Source: Rhizophagus irregularis (Eukaryota; Glomeromycota; Glomeromycetes; Glomerales; Glomeraceae). From it: a stretch of 64,000 bases of DNA. Within the stretch, counting starts at the first letter, position 1; every line of letters begins with the position of its first letter. The stretch is taken from positions 2,728,001-2,792,000 of the forward strand of contig NC_089441.1 in the NCBI RefSeq assembly GCF_026210795.1, written 5' to 3'. Positions 1 to 9,938 of the stretch are shown piece by piece. Made by a program: the position numbers and the translations under genes. The notes under the pieces are model-generated. The model was not told the origin of the DNA. It saw nothing but the letters and a program-made list of their open reading frames with translations, and searched no databases.

Positions 1-1001
1 GCAGCTCTGTCACTACCAAAATGTCTTAATTTCGTTATATCCAGTTCTTTTTGAGTTATAAAAAGGTTTATTACATTCATAATTCCATCAGCCGATGCAT
101 CTGTTATTTGTGTCAATCCAAGAAAACGAAAATAGGTCCACCATTTACTAAATGTTTCGAAACTAATGCAATAGTTTTTTCAGATATAACATTTGTATTG
201 CTTTCATCAATAAGTAAACTCTAACATGGTGATTCTTTAACCTCAGCAACAACGCTTTCTTCAACAATAATAAATATAGAAAAAAGTAATTCTCTTTCTG
301 CAACTGCATTTTTATAAAGTGCATAATTATTAGTTGAAGATGATGAAGTTGTAATTTCAGAATGATTTTGAAGAAGAGGTGGACGAAGATTTTGGATAAA
401 ATTTTCATCCCCAGTTTGATATTGATAATTAATTTGATATGTAATTAAATCACAAAGAGATCCATAATTATTAAGTGCTATATTACGTTGTGTTAAATAA
501 TATACATTACGCATACAACAAATAATTAATGCTTGATTATGGTTCATTTGTTGCATAAAGCCTTCTTTAATTGTCAACTGATCTGAATTTTTTGCATTAA
601 TTGCTTTTATATGCCTTTCAATACAATCTTCCTTTAACCACTTCAAACCAGTAGTTGTCCACACACTAGAACTATACTATTTGCATTTTTGCATATTTTA
701 CAAAACATAACTTCTTTTCCATTTCTTTTTTCACAATATAACCATGGATATTTGAAAGGCCAAGATGGATTCCATTTAAGGTTATCTTTTTCTAAACGTG
801 AATATTTATTTTTTTTTATTTTTATTTTTCGCCTTAAATAATCTCATTTAATTCTCCTTCACTATTAATTTCATTATCTTCAACATCACTAATTTGAATA
901 ACCTCTGTATTTTTATCATTTCGACTTCTTTTTTTTGTTGGTTTGTCAGTTTTTTTCTCTTGAGGAGTATAATTATTTAGATATTTTGTGATATCTTCCA
1001 T
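1..1001 (-). pseudogene. TTF-finger / DUF4371 hAT-type transposase, 5' part, broken
   Basis: Read on the minus strand from ATG at 1001. A charged N-terminus (starting MEDITKYLNN, with KKRSR) is followed by a TTF/BED-like finger at about 810-690 (KWNPSWPFKYPW, then CEKRNG and FCKIC). After that comes an hAT-like catalytic segment with LLIDES, FLGLTQITDASADG and HFGSD near the window edge. This order is typical of the ZNF862/KIAA1586-like hAT proteins with DUF4371. At least two frame changes (near 835 and 680) break the frame, and the rest of the gene lies outside the window. I read it as a decayed transposase or a domesticated relative. The family call is from remembered motifs. Confidence 0.6.
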
Positions 1002-1501
1002 TCTTATTACGCTTAAAAAAAAAGAAAAATTAGATTATCATATCGTTTATCTAATACGAATATATATACGATGCATATCAAATTTTTTTGTGCACAGAAT
1101 AAAATTTTTTGTGCACGAAAATGGGCACTATTATTTGTGCACTATGGATAAACCACGTGTGAAAAAAAATTGGTGTATGGCAGTCTGCCAGATGATCAGT
1201 AATTGAAAGGGACCAATAAATTAATTAGCATAACGAAAACAATTTTTAAGAGCATTGGATATCATTTAAGGATCTTATAGAAAAGGCTTTAATTTTTAGC
1301 GGCGCTGAAAATTTTGATGATAGTCATGTATCAATTATTAAGTATTATTTGATTTTTGCATCAAATCATTAAGTTTAGCATTATTTGAAGACTTTTTTAT
1401 TTAATATAATAATTACAAACATGCTATTATTTTATGTATTTATTATAGCTTTGAAGGATATCGGAATGTGAATTATTATTCCGTGAATGAAAATAAAAAA
1501 C
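1002..1501. other. Non-coding AT-rich spacer with tttgtgcac repeats
   Basis: No credible ORF. Between 1085 and 1145 the word TTTGTGCAC occurs three times with a nearby GGGCAC variant, so a small degenerate repeat cluster is present. Nothing else is recognisable. Confidence 0.5.
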
Positions 1502-2409
1502 TCATTTATCATTATCGACTAAAAAAGGAAAAGAAATTAATAAATTTTGTATTTACGACTAAAAAAGAAAAAAAAAATTAATAAATTTTGTACTTACCAT
1601 TTCGATCTTCTGTATTTAGAGTATTTGTATTTTGAGTATTCCGGCTCCCACGTGCTATAAAATAATTAAGAAAATCAATAAAAATTTATAATTTGATTAA
1701 ACTTTTATACTTTACATATCATTCCTTCTGTTTCATCTGCGTTGAGTTATATTAACACCAATTGAAGCCTGTACAAACTGATCATCTAGAAACATATTAA
1801 ATCATATTAAATAAAACAATTTACCTCTTTAATATAATCATTTTGTTGATTATGTAATGTTGTTAGATTTAAAAGTTCTTACCTGGTTTCTCCCAAAACC
1901 GTGTATTCATGACTTCAAAAAAATGGCACCAGCACGGCTTCTTGCCCCTCTCGGATCGTTTGCAATCACTAATAATTGATCCTAAAGTATTAAGTGTTAA
2001 ATAAGTATTAATAAGTATTAAAATTACTATTACAACAAATTTTTATTAATATTTAACTCACGTGATAACCGGTCACTAATCCATTGAATTTTGTTTGGCA
2101 CTGTTTGCCCGAATAATTGCTCCCACACCTCTCATTTACTTTATTCGCAACAGAATTCCAGAAATTTTTTCTACTTCTTCCTGCAATTTGATAATGGTAC
2201 TCGAAGTTTCTTGACCTCCGCTGCTCAATCAAAGCAGCGATTTGGTCATCCGACCACTCCACCCAGCCAGAAGAATAAGTTATAGTGTTGAAAATGGAGG
2301 TAGTATTGACATTGATGGTATTGGTATCATTGACGGTGGTTGAATCAGTTGAAGATGAGGATATTGTTTGAAATTTTGTTAAAAAATTGTTTAGAATATT
2401 TGGAAACAT
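1502..2409 (-). pseudogene. Myb/SANT-like (trihelix-type) DNA-binding protein, five exons, two frame breaks
   Basis: Exon 1 (2409-2062) starts MFPNILNNF, then a Ser/Thr/Asn linker, then a trihelix/SANT-like domain: WVEWSDDQIAALIE, RRSRNFEYHYQIAGRSRKNF, NKVNERCGSNYSGKQCQTKF. The exon ends at a GTGAGT donor. Further exons inferred from GT-AG signals and continuity of sense are 1981-1883 (DPRGARSRAGA, then NTRFWEKP in another frame), 1785-1716 (DDQFVQAS, then LNADETEG), 1654-1598 and 1518-1502 (ends VDNDK). A run of seven T in exon 2 and a one-base shift in exon 3 break the frame, so this is a young pseudogene or has sequence errors. It probably binds DNA and may be an accessory gene of the neighbouring CACTA-type element. 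That link is an inference from proximity. Confidence 0.55.
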
Positions 2410-3076
2410 ATTTGATAAAAAAAAATGTATTGATTATAAAAAAAAATATGTATTGATTATTAATTAGTATTGATTATCAAAAAAATGCGAGAAAGTTCTT
2501 GTAACAATTCTAATTATGCCATTCAATTATCATGATATTATATCATTTCATTTTTTAATTATTAGTACAATTTTTAATGTAACACCATTTCAAAATGATT
2601 TCATTGATTCATGATATTATATCATAAAATTCACAAAACATAGAATTCGTAAAACTCCGTCTCTTGTCCATTAAAAGTGATTAAAATGTCGATCTTCCAT
2701 TGTTTTCCATCGTACAAAAAAAAAAAATTAGCCATTAAAAGTGATTAAAAATTTTGTAAATTAGGCCCAGTATTATTCTTACGTAAAAATTAACATTTAT
2801 TTATTACGACTTACTAATGTGAAAAAAAATTAATTAATTTTATTAATTTTACATCTCGAATTGATTTAATGTTAATTTTCAAATGTTGAATTAATGTTGA
2901 GCGCGTTAAACGAATTCGTTGAGCAAAAATTATGCTTATGTAATACACGATTAATAATTTTTCATTTGATGAAAGTCACGAGACATACTATCTTCTTGCT
3001 TATATTATACACGATTATCACTAAGCTTGAAATGGAAATCAAATGTGTCATCATTTTCTTTATTTGGTGTGGCATA
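2410..3076. other. Non-coding spacer with short repeats
   Basis: The palindrome-like word TCATGATATTATATCAT occurs twice (about 2528 and 2606), and CCATTAAAAGTGATTAAAA occurs twice (about 2669 and 2733). No coding sequence can be supported. The 90-codon open frame at 2894-3166 runs antisense to the transposase tail and looks fortuitous. Confidence 0.5.
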
Positions 3077-6000
3077 CTACAAGTTAAATCTTCTATTCAA
3101 AGGTATAATCGACAAATATTTTTGTTTTCCTACCGTAATATTTCTAAATTTTGTAGCTCAACATAATATCCTATGAACCGCTAACAGGGAATCACAACCT
3201 TCTTGAAAGTATTCGGCTTTCCATAATTCGGTATTTGATATTTCTGGCTCCATAAAACTATGTTTAAACCGAATACTAGAAGAAGGTGCAGGTTTATACC
3301 ACTTGACATATGCTAGGAGGTGAGTTTTCGTTCCTTCTGGAAATCTAAGGGCATGCTCGAAATAATATTGGACTTCACCTGGATAAGTGTCAACTGAATC
3401 ATCATTAGCTGCTTTCCATTTTGCAAATATATTCGCATTTTTTTCATGGCGACCAGAAATCATAGATCCAAATATTTCGGCGCCAATTTGTAGTCTTGCA
3501 TGCTGATTCATATGCAAATCCATAAATCCTAACACATCTTCTTTTTCCCTTTCATATAATATTGCATACCATTCACATAGAAATCCTCGCAACTCCAAAG
3601 GCATAACGACATTGATATATGATGGGTTAAGCATTTGGCCAGGTAATGGTTCAGTGCCATATATTTTGGAAATCATAGACGTATTATGTCTCATGAATAG
3701 AAAATGCTGCAGTTCCTCCCTTTCTGCTGTGATTGCTAAACTTCCTACAGCTTTTTTTGGTACAAGAAGATGGAGAGATTCATCTAGAAGGCCAGATGTC
3801 CATTTACATGATAAGTGATAATCCACCAAAGTGTTTTTAAGAACAATTTTCATTAATTCGGGTTCTATTTGTCGGTTACTATTAGGATATGATCCTAAAT
3901 AACAGGAATTTTTTTAATAAAGGTACTAAAGACAATTGAAAGACACTGAAGTAAATTTACCTATATATCCATTAAGTCTTTCAAACAGGAAAAGCCAAAA
4001 ACTATATATAGGACCATAATCACGACAGCAATCAGGGATATGAAGTGCGAGATGTATATTGCTTGTTATAAATTCTGGTCCATATGTATATTCTATAAGG
4101 TAGGCCATATCTTTTAACCTCTCTTGCGCCTCCTTCAAATCATCATCTGTAATAAATCTTGCTACTAAAAGATTACAAGCTCGAACAAAATGCCCTAAGA
4201 TCTTTCTATCATTATCATCTAGCATATCCCATAATATAGATGTAGAATAAATCATAATAAAGGTCTTCCATTGATCAGCAGTTAAGTTAGAAAACCCATC
4301 ATTTCCGATTGCAATCTTTGGAGGAATTCTACCAATGTCAGAAGGTAAAACAATATTATCCATTCTGTTTTGTGCTACACGAAGTTGTTCCATAGTTAAT
4401 TTTTTTTGGTTTACAAAAATGGATTTGATTATCCATTTTGCAACACCGAGGAAAAGACAATGCATAGGATCCACTACAGCAAATCATATAGGATCCATGT
4501 ATGGTAGGCGAAGCACTTCAGTCCATCTTATACCATGTACTTTAAAATGTGCTTCTCTGGAGGACTTTGAGTTACATTGCAACCATTCATGAGCATATTG
4601 CCTATGTAATAAAAGATCTGCAGGCTTTGTTACCCATTCATTATAGTCTTGCATTCCTCTGTAATGAGTTTTTCTAAATTCCTCGCTATAAGTGGTACAT
4701 TTATCACACCTATAGCATTTCATTACTGCAAATCCATGACCAAATAACTTTCGTGTAGCTGGAGTATCAGACGATCTAACAATTAACCCAACTTTTATTT
4801 CTAAACCATTGGAAAATTGGTGAGTTTTTGGTACTTTCCACCCCTTCCAAAGTTCTAATAACTCATCTACAATAGGAGCTAGATAATGATTAATGCGTTC
4901 CAACCCTGCCTCTTTTGGTCCTGGTAAGAAACCCAAATATATAATATTTTCGGGCTTATTCCTTTCTGACCTTGGAAGATTGCAAATAGACGCATAAATA
5001 GCGCCAGTACTATGCTGCGTGTAGGAGAATGGTTGGAACCAATCAAGATTAAGGAGAAGACCTAGATGGGTTGTGGCAGTCTCTGTTGTAAAAAAGGTAC
5101 TACCATCAAATGGAAAATTTTTCCATACCTTACCATCGTAAATATCTGAATAGATATTATTTTCGTTTCTTTGAGTCCCTGATAATTTTAACATGTTCTC
5201 AAAATCTGGTCGTTGATATAAAATGCTCAATTGCTGACGAATGTTTGGCTTAGGATAAAGCATGCGAGGTACCGCAATTGTTGCATTTTTATTTTTTTTG
5301 AGAATGGAAAGTGGATTATTGCATTGGTGATTACGACTTGATATTGGATTATTTGGATACTCTTTATACGGGCAATTCATTATAGCAACTTTTCCTTCTT
5401 CCTTATATGCAATAATATCTTTAACATTATGCAATTTATGGCAATCGGTACATGCAGCTAATTGCATTTTCGGTTGAAAAATGTTTAACCATATTTTTGC
5501 CATATATAATGAGGTAGGAAAATTTTCAAATTGCAACTTATCAAAGCGCATAAGAATTATATGAAAAAATTTTATTAAGAATTCAAGTGCAATATCAGGC
5601 AATCGAAATCTTTGTTGAAATTTAAATAGCCATATTATAATCTCAGTATTAATAGAATCACTTAAGCTTTCCACTATAAATGCTTCTTCATTGTCATTGT
5701 CAATCTTAGGAGATGCGAAAAAATCTTCTACATCATCATTCTCCTCTCCTTCATCCACATCATCATTCTCTTCCTCATCCATATTATCTACATCATCATT
5801 CTCCTCTCCTTCATTCACATCATCATCATTCTCTTCCCCATCCATATTATTTACATCATCATTCTCCTCTCCCTCATCCACATCATCATTCTCTTCCTCA
5901 TCCATATTATTTACATCATCATTCTCTTCCCCCTCATTTATATTATCTACATTATAATTCTCACCAAAATAATTGATTTCATCATTATTTTCATCAATTG

Positions 6001-6460
6001 TAGGTGCTGGAATACGAAAACATGAAGGTTTTGATGAAAATAATGTTATATTTTCTTCAATATATTGGAAAGAGGGACCAGGATGGGAAGAGTCCTGATC
6101 CGGACTAGATGTACCGGAGTAATTATTTCTTTCTCGCTTTTTTGATATGTTCAATTTTATTTCTGTATTTATATATGTATTATTAACAGATGATGTTTTT
6201 TTCTTTCTTATCATGATGGTATTTTCCTGATTTTTTCTAGAATCTTTTGATCTCGATTCCCACAAACTATCATCATACGTATGTTTCTCTTGAGTGCGAG
6301 AATCAACTTCTGCACCTTTGCAATGAGCACAATTGCAAATATACAAATACTTTTTTTTGGGCTTTATTAAATCAGCCACAAAGGTTTCAGAGGTTTCAAC
6401 TTTACGTTTTTTATTACTCTTTATTAATTCAGATACAGAGTTACATTTTTTATTACTCAT
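3077..6460 (-). pseudogene. CACTA/EnSpm-type Tnp2-like transposase, two in-frame TGA stops
   Basis: Starts MSNKKCNSVSELIKSNKKRK at 6460, followed by a Cys/His segment (YICNCAHCKG), a long Asp/Glu/Asn tract, and then the Tnp2-like core: YDGKVWKNF, GLLLNLDWFQPF, FLPGPKEAGLERINHYLAPI, CYRCDKC, YMDPI then FAVVDPMHCLFLG. It continues through HIPDCCRDYGPIYSFWLFLF. A 66-bp intron (3960-3895) joins GYI to GSYPNSNRQ, and the protein ends near IIPLNRRFNL at 3077. In-frame TGA codons sit at 4484-4486, where related proteins have Arg (DPIRF), and at 3158-3160. Both are consistent with CGA to TGA. Apart from these stops the reading frame is continuous for more than 1,000 codons, so inactivation looks recent. 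The enzyme would cut and join DNA at element ends. Terminal inverted repeats were not found. Confidence 0.8.
5713..5976 (-). repeat. In-gene tandem repeat encoding acidic EENDDV-type units
   Basis: Part of the CACTA-type transposase. About eight imperfect copies of a 30-36-bp unit encode blocks such as NNMDEEENDDV and DEGEENDDV. The antisense strand stays open in two frames, giving spurious Ser- and His-rich ORFs. Such a tract is likely to vary in length between copies. Confidence 0.75.
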
Positions 6461-6773
6461 TTTTATTAAAATGTATAAAATATATTTTTTATTCTATCAC
6501 TTTTAATAGTTAGTAATCAAGACGTTCAGAAATGAGCTTTTAATAATCCTTATCATACAAAAGAATTGCACAAGAATTTTATGAGTGCGTTACTTTTACC
6601 TGGTGAGAATTGCGCAAACGCGTTGCTACCTCTGAGCCTTGATCTGCATCCTGAAATCTCCGAAATCATTATAAATTTGCACACAATCAACTTTTCTCGC
6701 GTTCTGAAATCTCTACTTTATACGGGATTTTTTTATTTTACAAAATAACAAAAAGATTTTATACTTCGTAACA
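6461..6773. promoter_or_regulatory. Short divergent intergenic region, candidate bidirectional promoter
   Basis: These 313 bp separate the start codons of two divergently transcribed genes, the CACTA-type transposase and the gene at 6774. The region is AT-rich near both starts and has a moderately GC-richer middle (about 6590-6660). No defined element can be named, so promoter function is inferred from geometry only. Confidence 0.3.
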
Positions 6774-7951
6774 ATGAATAGTGATAATGTATCATCTAGT
6801 GATGAATCATTATCATCATCATCCTCCTCCTCCTCTTCTTCTTCTTCCTTTTCTAAAAGTTCTTATAACACGATAAAAGCAAGTATTTGATTATTTTATA
6901 TATTATTTCTGCTTTTATCCTATTTACATTTATCTATTATTTTACAGAAAGAAGTGTTTATTTGGAGCGACTCCGAGCTAAAAGACGTATACAGTATTAA
7001 CTATGAGCTCACATGGGCTGAGCAAAAAGATAACATAGTCACCAAGTTGCTTCCACCACTTTACAAACTTGTAAATAAAAAATATAAAGTCTCAAATAGT
7101 GATTTATTAAAGATGTTATATGGACGTTGGCGATCTCGCCATCGCGTTAGTAATATTAGAAAGCAAGGGGAAGCCTAAATAAAACGTAACAAAAGAAGAG
7201 CAATGAAGAATTCAAGGATGCAGGATGTAAATTATTTAATTAACAGAAGCTATTAAATTTAGTTTTTTTTTTAAATTAATTATATTGTGCTTTATAATTA
7301 ACATTGTTAGAAAAAAAAAAGAAGAACAAACGCGGCCAATTACCTAATACAAAACAAAGATAAGTACATTTGCCGATATCCTGAAAAGGATCTAGTTCAA
7401 ATTTTAAAAGATTCAGGCTACCATTCCGAAGAATGGGAGGAAACTGACGAAGATGATGAAGATGATGAAAATGATGAAGAAGAAGTAGTCACAAAAAAAA
7501 ATTCGATATATATTTATGAAAGATGGTGGAGATCTCCTGCTGTATGTATATTTTATTATTTTTTATCAAAGTATAAACACTAATTTATAGTTTAATTTCT
7601 TTATTTAAGCTTCAACGTTTATTACATGATCGTATTGATCCAACAATAGAGTTATTAAGGAAAAAACCACCAAACTTAAAATGTAAAAGAGTTCTAGACA
7701 AAACAGAAACAGCTAGTGTGCCACCTGCCAGCGCACCAAGCTGGTGTTTGAATAGAGAAGCACTTGAAAAATTCAATTGTTTAACCAAAAATATCCCGGT
7801 TTATGATTATGATACTGATGAAAGCATTATTCAAGACAACAATGGTGCCGATGATGATGTTGATAATAACGTCGTAAATAACAAAAATAACAACAAAAGG
7901 AAAAAAAAGAAAAATAAATCTAAATCAAAAAATAAAAAATCAAAAAAATAA
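6774..7951 (+). pseudogene. Four-exon gene of unknown function with Ser-rich start, YERWWRSP motif and basic tail; one in-frame stop
   Basis: Exon 1 (6774-6882) encodes MNSDNVSSSDES plus a Ser run. Exon 2 (about 6952-7226) encodes WSDSELKDVYSINYELTW, LLPPLYKLVNKKYKVSNSD and YGRWRSRHRVSN. Exon 3 (7311-7541) encodes RYPEKDLVQILKDSGYHSEE, an acidic run and YERWWRSP. Exon 4 (7610-7951) encodes LQRLLHDRIDPTIELL, PPASAPSWCLNREAL and an Asn/Lys tail. The splice joins at 7226/7311 and 7541/7610 are in phase with good GT-AG sites. The exon 1/2 join needs the second AG (6951) to stay in frame. A TAA follows KQGEA at about 7176, while the same frame continues sensibly to the donor. I do not recognise the family. 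It may be a companion gene of the divergent transposase. Confidence 0.5.
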
Positions 7952-9716
7952 ATTTTACAATTATTACACTTTTGCCTAAATAGGTTTATCGTAAAAAATA
8001 CTAATCAGACTTTAATAAAAATCAGAATTCAAACATTTTCATTTAATTTTTTTAAAAATTGATTGATTAAATTAAAAATATCATGGTTTGATAAAGCTAT
8101 AGATTACAGTTTATTTTTTATTAATAAACAAGTTACGGTACTGATTACTTTATTACAGTAACAATTTAATTACGGATAAGGTATTTAATAAGATATCAAA
8201 AACTGATTAATAAAATTTTCTATATTAACATACGATAAATTAGATTAATGAGCTAAATACGATAATATTATTTTTTCAAAAAAATTAAAATGAAAATATA
8301 CACAAATTTTTGTTTTTGGTATGTAAGTCAAATTAAATTTTACTATATGCTTAAATCATAACTCATAACCCAAAGTTGAGGATTAACCGGGTACCTTGCT
8401 TTAGATTCAGCGACACTTCCCAAGTCAGATAAGGTGTCACAGGTACGCTTTAAGAAAACTCGCTATGATAATAAGGATAAGTATATTCGAAAATACCATT
8501 TATGAATGAACATAGGATACGATAAATAATCTCAAATAGAAAAATAAAAAATAAAAAAATAAAATAAAATAAAAATAAAAATATAAAAAATAAAATAAAA
8601 TAAAAAAAATATTTTCAATTAGACAAAGCATCCTCGTTCCTTCCTGGAATTCTCATTTGACTAAATTATTATTGTTTGTAATTTGATCCATTTGAATCCA
8701 CCATAAATTGCCAGACAGGGCGAACCCTTATTAGACAATTATAGCTTCATCACCAAATGGCTGCGATGTGTTTAATGATATGGCAACCTGTTTAATTCAT
8801 TTTTAAATGAGCAAACGTGGCCATAAAACTCATTAAAAAGGTAGGCTACAGAGTGCAATGCAACCTACCTAACCTAACAAGTAGGTCTAAGGGTTAGGGA
8901 ATAAAATATACCCTAAACCCACGCAGTTGGTATGGAAATAAAAGTTTACAAACGGAAGTTTCTGACTGTGCCTGACGACAAAATGGGTGAGGTGCAATCA
9001 GGACTTTTTCCTCTAATCCAGCCCGGAATTATAGAGGCAACATTGTTATCGTACAAAGCACATCGACGAAAACGTCTCTCAAAGAAATTAATCAATAAAG
9101 AGTATACTTGGGCAATAGCCGATCTTCATCGTCACCCTATAAACTCCAAAAGGACAGGGATCAGCGCAGGCATTTTGGCTTACGTATTTCTTTAAAGATT
9201 AATTAAATTGAAAGATAGGATCCAAATTCAATATGACTGAATCGATCACCTCCGGTTATCAAACTTCCATCAGAAGTGATCGCTAGAATCAAAGATACCA
9301 ATAATCACCCTTATCAGTAACGATCGAACTAAAGATGTTGGAGAAATAAAATCCGTCATTTATATGGAATTAGTTTGTATTACAATTTTATTACGATTTG
9401 GGTAAAAAAAATATCTCCTTAAAATTTATTTTTTTTCAGGTATCCTGGCTATATGGAAAGATTCCTAATATGGTAATAGTACAATACACCTTATACGCCA
9501 TTTTGCAAATTCAGTGTAATAGTTTACAAAGAAAAAAAGGGGAACGTATTTATTTTTTTGCCATGAGAAATTTAATTACAATAAGTGGATTTCAGAAAAT
9601 CGCGGTAATTTGAATAATTTGTATATGCTTTTGATAACGGGTTTGAAGTTTAGGTATTCTCTGGCCACACTACGATAATATTAAATAAACACACAAATTT
9701 TTTTAAAGATCATACA
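7952..9716. other. Non-coding stretch; A-rich tract and a doubtful small ORF
   Basis: AT-rich up to 8340. Then a somewhat GC-richer block (8360-9350) with no recognisable gene. 8545-8609 is a simple A/T tract of AAAAT and AAAAAT units. The only longer frame (8932-9195, 87 codons, starting MEIKVYKRKF) has no recognisable motif, and I do not call it. Confidence 0.5.
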
Positions 9717-9913
9717 AATATCGGTGACCGATATATATTAAATAACGGATCGGTGACTAATAGTTTGGATATCGGACACTTGGTAATTTACATTTTTTTA
9801 ACCATATTTGAAATTTGCGCATTATGTGACAAATCGGGTACCCGATATGTTGTTAATATATAAAAATGCCCGATATGTACCTAATTAGTCACCGATATAT
9901 AGGTACCCGATAT
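9717..9913. mobile_element. Small inverted-repeat element built from CCGATAT/ATATCGG words
   Basis: The left end reads ATATCGGTGACCGATATATA. The reverse complement of the right end reads ATATCGGGTACCTATATATC followed by GGTGAC, giving an imperfect terminal inverted repeat. Inside, GGTGAC, CCGATATGT and GGTACCCGATAT recur several times. No ORF and no clear target duplication, so it is probably a MITE remnant. Confidence 0.45.
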
Positions 9914-9938
9914 GTGTGAGATAGATCGTTTTTTGACC

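Noticed and set aside
163-408. 81-codon minus-strand ORF, Leu/Lys-rich
   Set aside because: A shadow frame of the TTF/hAT-type coding frame, without any motif.
3077-6460. Classical RIP as the only explanation for TE stops
   Set aside because: Several stops are CGA to TGA (CpG context) and others are TGG to TGA (not CpG). The mix does not prove a CpA-specific RIP process.
8876-8925. Interstitial telomere-like GGGTTAGGG
   Set aside because: Only two partial TTAGGG units, followed by an inverted CCCTAAACCC; too short for a telomere remnant.
8932-9195. 87-codon + ORF starting MEIKVYKRKF
   Set aside because: No motif, no neighbouring exon and no paralogue in the window; length is possible by chance in this less AT-rich patch.
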